In this document: positions 61,167 to 64,000 of the stretch, in pieces
How positions within the stretch are numbered: the stretch's first letter is position 1
How the letters are laid out: each line of letters begins with the position of its first letter
Assembly: GCF_017357425.1 (NCBI RefSeq)
Contig: NZ_CP014572.1
Span: 248,001 to 312,000, forward strand
DNA: 64,000 nt
Direction: 5' to 3'
Source of the DNA: Arthrobacter sp. D5-1
GTDB lineage: Bacteria > Actinomycetota > Actinomycetes > Actinomycetales > Micrococcaceae
The notes under the pieces: generated by a model
What the model was told of the DNA's origin: nothing
The model's input: the letters and a program-made list of their open reading frames with translations, nothing else
Databases searched by the model: none
Translations under genes and position numbers: made by a program

Positions 61167-61517
61167 ATGAGCAACGCCACCACAGCCCCCAAAGGCATCA
61201 CCGCCCTGATCTACCGCGACGCCCTGGGCACGGACTTCTCCAATCAGGGCATTTCCGCCCGCGTCATGGAGGTAACCGTCATCGGCGAGGGCATCGACCC
61301 CGTTTTCGAAGCCACCGAGGAACGGCCCGCCGTCCGGCTCGTCAAAAACGAGAGCCTCCACCGCGAAACCGTGACCCACGCCGAGCCAGTCGCCCCAGAC
61401 GACGAAACAGCCCCGTGGTACATGTTCGGCGGCACGTTCATCTTCAGCAGCGACTCACGATTTCGACGCGCAGCCGGACAGTACGGAGCCATCCCGCTCC
61501 ACGACCGCCGCGAGTAG
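61167..61517 (+). CDS. Small hypothetical protein
   Basis: A 116-residue protein with AAAGGAG before ATG 61167. It is beta-rich (ALIYRDALGTDFSNQGISAR, VMEVTVIGEGIDPVFEA, WYMFGGTFIFSSDSRF). No known domain. After it, 61518-61757 is a GC-rich stretch with nested inverted repeats (GGCGGTCCGCCG and CGGCGGACCGCC). Confidence 0.6.
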   Translation: MSNATTAPKGITALIYRDALGTDFSNQGISARVMEVTVIGEGIDPVFEATEERPAVRLVKNESLHRETVTHAEPVAPDDETAPWYMFGGTFIFSSDSRFRRAAGQYGAIPLHDRRE

Positions 61518-61757
61518 ACCGGAGGGTGGGCCGTTCGCCTCGTGTGGGCGGGCGGTCCGCCGCAGGTGGCCGGCTCTGGTGGGTGGTTGCCGGCGGCGGA
61601 CCGCCGTTCCCGCCCAGAGCCGGCACTACTCACCGGGTGCGTGCGGCAAACCCTGGCCGGGATTGACCTGGTCGGATCCCCGGTGGCCAGGGAACAAGCA
61701 TGCTCGCGGGGCTCGCCTTGGTTTCCGCTGCGCTTCAACCAGTTCAAGGGCGGCCTC

Positions 61758-62126
61758 TCCGCTTCGCTCCGTGGCCGGCTGTTGGGCCCGGTCCCGACGT
61801 CGCAGAGCTCCGCCGTGTCCGGTCCTGTGTGTCTACGACGTTTTTTGGCTGCTGTCCTTCGGATTCTATGTGTCCGCTCCACCCCGTCTAGCCCCTCCGC
61901 AGGCTCCGGGGCCTGCGGTGCAGGAAATGTCCCTACGGCGCTCCTGCGTCGCTTATTTCCTCCGGGAATTTCCCACACCTTGCCCAAGGGTAGACAGGCC
62001 TCCGTCGGCCACAGCTCCGCAAGCTTCGCCAGCAGCCAAAAAACAACGGGGGAGGAAAGAAAGTAGCTGGCCGGGTCACACCGCTCCCTCACCAATCCTC
62101 TGCAAAGGACACAAAACCATGAACGA
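61758..62126 (+). repeat. Direct repeat copy B: leader of the DUF4192 gene
   Basis: The second copy of the 370-bp leader at 59943-60313. The final 40 bases (from CACACCGCTCCCTCACC) are identical up to and including ATGAACG. The differences are substitutions plus a few indels near the AACGGGGGAGG tract. Confidence 0.85.
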
Positions 62127-63132
62127 CCGCATTAACATCAGCACCCCGGCCGACATCCTGGCCTACGTCCCCCACATGCTGGGCGAGACCCCCAAGGAAT
62201 CCTTCGTCCTGATCACGATGCAGGGCAACGCACTCGGCGCCACGCTGCGCCTTGATGCCCCGCTCTGCTTCGAACCCAAGGCGTTCGCCCAAACCGTCGT
62301 CAGCTACGCAACAGCCGACGAAGCGGCAACAGGGACCCTGCTGGTCATCTACACCGACGAGAACACCACGGCCGAACCCCGCCCGTTCTCCGAGCACGTT
62401 CAAGCGTTGCGGACCGAGCTGAAGACAGCACGGATGCCCCTGCAAGACGCATGGATAGTGACCTCGGAAGTGTGGAGCAACTACCTGTGCACAGACAGCG
62501 CTTGCTGCCCCGAGCGCTCACTGGACGAGATCACCAACAGCACCGGCAACACCGCCTTCATCTACCGGGGAAGCAACGTCACCGGATTCACCACCCCGGA
62601 GCCATTCACCGGCGAGGATGGAGCACGCCAAACGATCGCCGCGCACAAGCCCGACGGATGGCCCGAGGACACCGAAGCACGCCGCACCCAATGGGCTGAA
62701 CTCCTTGAAAACCCCAAAGGACTCACCCACGAGGCCGCGCTGGAACTGGCAGGAGCGTTACAACATCCCATCACCCGGGATTACCTGATGGCGGACATCA
62801 TCACCAACGCCCCCGATCAGTTCACCTCCGTGCTGCTCGGTGTGTTCATTGCCCGTCCCGACTGGAACCGCGTGGACACCGCCCAGGAACTTGTCTTCGA
62901 GCTGATGAAAGTCACCCCCGAAGGACAACGCGCCCCGATGCTAAGCGTGATCGGCTGGACGGAATGGCTCAAAGGAAAGTCCAGCTTCGCGGGACGGTAT
63001 TTCAAGCTCGCATTGGAGGACGTCGAGGGCTACCGGTTCGCGGAACTCATGACCGATCTGGTCAGCCGCGGCCTACTCGCTGACTGCGTGCGTGATCCGA
63101 AAAAGGCCTATGCCCGCAAGATAGGCCGCTAA
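62119..63132 (+). CDS. DUF4192 family protein
   Basis: A 337-residue protein with the DUF4192 signature at the start (ISTPADILAYVPHMLGETP, then ESFVLITM) and a long alpha-helical C-terminal half (GVFIARPDWNRVDTAQELV, WLKGKSSFAGRYFKLALE). DUF4192 occurs on many actinobacterial chromosomes and plasmids without a proven function. The ATG at 62119 lies at the end of the duplicated leader. A longer upstream frame would run through that leader and is rejected. Confidence 0.85.
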   Translation: MNDRINISTPADILAYVPHMLGETPKESFVLITMQGNALGATLRLDAPLCFEPKAFAQTVVSYATADEAATGTLLVIYTDENTTAEPRPFSEHVQALRTELKTARMPLQDAWIVTSEVWSNYLCTDSACCPERSLDEITNSTGNTAFIYRGSNVTGFTTPEPFTGEDGARQTIAAHKPDGWPEDTEARRTQWAELLENPKGLTHEAALELAGALQHPITRDYLMADIITNAPDQFTSVLLGVFIARPDWNRVDTAQELVFELMKVTPEGQRAPMLSVIGWTEWLKGKSSFAGRYFKLALEDVEGYRFAELMTDLVSRGLLADCVRDPKKAYARKIGR

Positions 63133-63138
63133 CCGGAT

Positions 63139-63170
63139 AAGGCCGGACCCCACACCAAGGGTCCGGCCTT
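63139..63170 (+). terminator. Hairpin terminator after the DUF4192 gene
   Basis: Perfect 12-bp arms AAGGCCGGACCC and GGGTCCGGCCTT with an 8-base loop, 6 bp after the stop codon. Confidence 0.75.
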
Positions 63171-63330
63171 AACCGTCGGGATCTCACCCAGGTGCGCGCG
63201 GCCTCCCCCGCTACGCTCCGCCGGCCGCGATGACGCTGCCGCGGGCGTAGCCACTTTCCAGTGAAACCGCAGGAACAGCCGATACGGTGAAAGGACAAGC
63301 AGTCCAACACCCGAAGGCAGGACCCCTACT

Positions 63331-63483
63331 GTGGCCGATCAGATTCGCATGACCGAGGCAGACACCATTGCCCCCGACGCAAGCCCGGCCGAAGACGTCC
63401 TGGAACTGCGCCTACTCACAGCCGGACCAGTCACGGGACCAGTTGACCGGCCCCTGGAAGACCACCGCCTAGACGAGCTGTGA
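63331..63483 (+). CDS. Small acidic protein, 50 residues
   Basis: GTG 63331 to TGA 63483 encodes a 50-residue acidic peptide (DTIAPDASPAEDVLELRLL, then EDHRLDEL). AGGCAGGA lies 8-15 bases upstream, and a strong terminator follows 52 bp after the stop. It has no cysteine or membrane helix. Function unknown. Confidence 0.5.
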   Translation: MADQIRMTEADTIAPDASPAEDVLELRLLTAGPVTGPVDRPLEDHRLDEL

Positions 63484-63535
63484 AGCACGGCAGCGACCAC
63501 GCTGCACCTACAAATTTCTTTTGCAGAGAAAACAG

Positions 63536-63564
63536 AAAGAGCCGGCCCGGTGGGCCGGCTCTTT
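63536..63564. terminator. Strong bidirectional terminator
   Basis: Perfect 13-bp arms AAAGAGCCGGCCC and GGGCCGGCTCTTT with a 3-base loop, A-rich before and T-rich after. It can serve the gene at 63331 and the convergent gene at 63623. Confidence 0.85.
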
Positions 63565-63622
63565 CGTCACATCTACGCAGATTTCTGCTTGACTCACGGC
63601 AAGCGAGCCATGAGTTGGGACG

Positions 63623-64000
63623 CTATCCTCCGACTACATATGTGTGGGTTGTGATTTCATTCTCAATGACTAGCCCAGGTGCGATCGTGTAAGCGCCCTC
63701 TGGTTCTCCCGTCCCATGGTTCTTACCCGCGCAGCCGCAAACACAGTCAGCCACATTGTCGGCATCGGCGTCCCAGCAGGCGCTGACGCACGTTGACCGG
63801 GCGTTGCCCTCCAGCGTCACCTCCACCCGGTCAAACCGCTCCGCAAGCCCATTGATCACGGTTGTAGTGTGGTTGGAAGCTACCGTGAAGATCGGCCTTT
63901 CGTACTTAGGCCTGGTTGCTTCACCACAAATTTCCTTGAGCAACTCGTAGTTTCGGCCTCCACCTTGAAAAGGAAGAGTTATCTGCGTTCGCCCATTCAA
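63623..64000 (-). CDS. Hypothetical protein, cut by the window edge
   Basis: At least 125 residues read leftward from the window end; the true start may lie outside. It has a cysteine cluster (CVSACWDADADNVADCVCGC) that could bind zinc or form disulfides, and a C-terminal strand segment ending ITTHTYVVGG. I do not recognise a family. Confidence 0.45.
   Translation of the reverse strand: MNGRTQITLPFQGGGRNYELLKEICGEATRPKYERPIFTVASNHTTTVINGLAERFDRVEVTLEGNARSTCVSACWDADADNVADCVCGCAGKNHGTGEPEGAYTIAPGLVIENEITTHTYVVGG

Noticed and set aside
61244..62095. Minus-strand frame of 283 codons through leader copy B, also present in copy A
   Set aside because: It covers two genes and a leader on the other strand, has no ribosome-binding site, and is explained by high GC and duplication. 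It is kept only as a test in the leader finding.
1..64000. CRISPR array, rRNA or complete tRNA genes
   Set aside because: I found no regularly spaced repeats, no rRNA-like sequence and no full cloverleaf. A tRNAscan and a CRISPR finder would settle this.

Overview
The window reads as high-GC actinobacterial DNA, most likely from an Arthrobacter-like member of the Micrococcaceae. Support comes from a mycothiol-type arsenate reductase, CmtR-type regulators, an actinobacterial SOS box, a DUF4192 protein and the codon use. There is no rRNA or core chromosomal gene to fix the genus. The outer parts (1-8.2 kb and 52.7-64 kb) look like plasmid or accessory DNA: transposase remnants, an IS110 element, a umuDC-type SOS operon, an ATP-dependent DNA ligase, a DUF4192 protein and many small hypothetical genes.

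The main result is that about 44.5 kb (about 8213-52699) is one mobile element of the Tn554 type. It has split a host gene for an SOS-response-associated peptidase (SRAP/YedK/HMCES family). The N-terminal half lies at 7901-8212 and the C-terminal half at 52700-53098, and the two join in frame at a Pro-Ala codon pair. Short inverted repeats (TATCCGGTA / TACCGGATA) sit at the two junctions, with a palindrome just inside each. The left end carries the Tn554-type trio tnpA, tnpB and tnpC.

The cargo is modular. (a) 12.2-20.4 kb is an arsenic island: three ArsC-type reductases, an ArsR-ArsC fusion, ArsO, ArsT, an aquaglyceroporin, ArsR, an ArsN1-like acetyltransferase, an ACR3-like permease and an unannotated 20-residue cysteine-pair peptide. 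Matching operators link two of the promoters. (b) 20.4-28.9 kb holds a decayed merR, small hypotheticals, an ATPase/beta-propeller pair and a 1632-residue secreted protein. (c) 29.3-36.5 kb is a soft-metal and copper block: CmtR-like regulators, a P-type ATPase with LspA, CopC, a DsbA-like protein and a CDF exporter. (d) 36.5-42.7 kb holds CopD-CtaG, CtaG, ResB and SURF1, a copper and respiratory-assembly set. (e) 43.1-45.7 kb has a c-di-AMP (ydaO-type) riboswitch in front of an M23 peptidase, convergent with a frameshifted TrkH potassium transporter. (f) 45.8-49.1 kb holds VKOR, a ResA-like lipoprotein, CcdA, a second LspA, a thioredoxin-like protein and another CmtR-like regulator. (g) 49.2-52.3 kb is a ZIP transporter and two-domain multicopper oxidase, divergent from a DtxR/MntR regulator.

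Right of the element, an SOS box drives umuD-umuC and three small downstream genes. From 59 to 63.5 kb, small hypothetical genes are separated by strong hairpins, and two of them share a nearly identical leader of about 370 bp.
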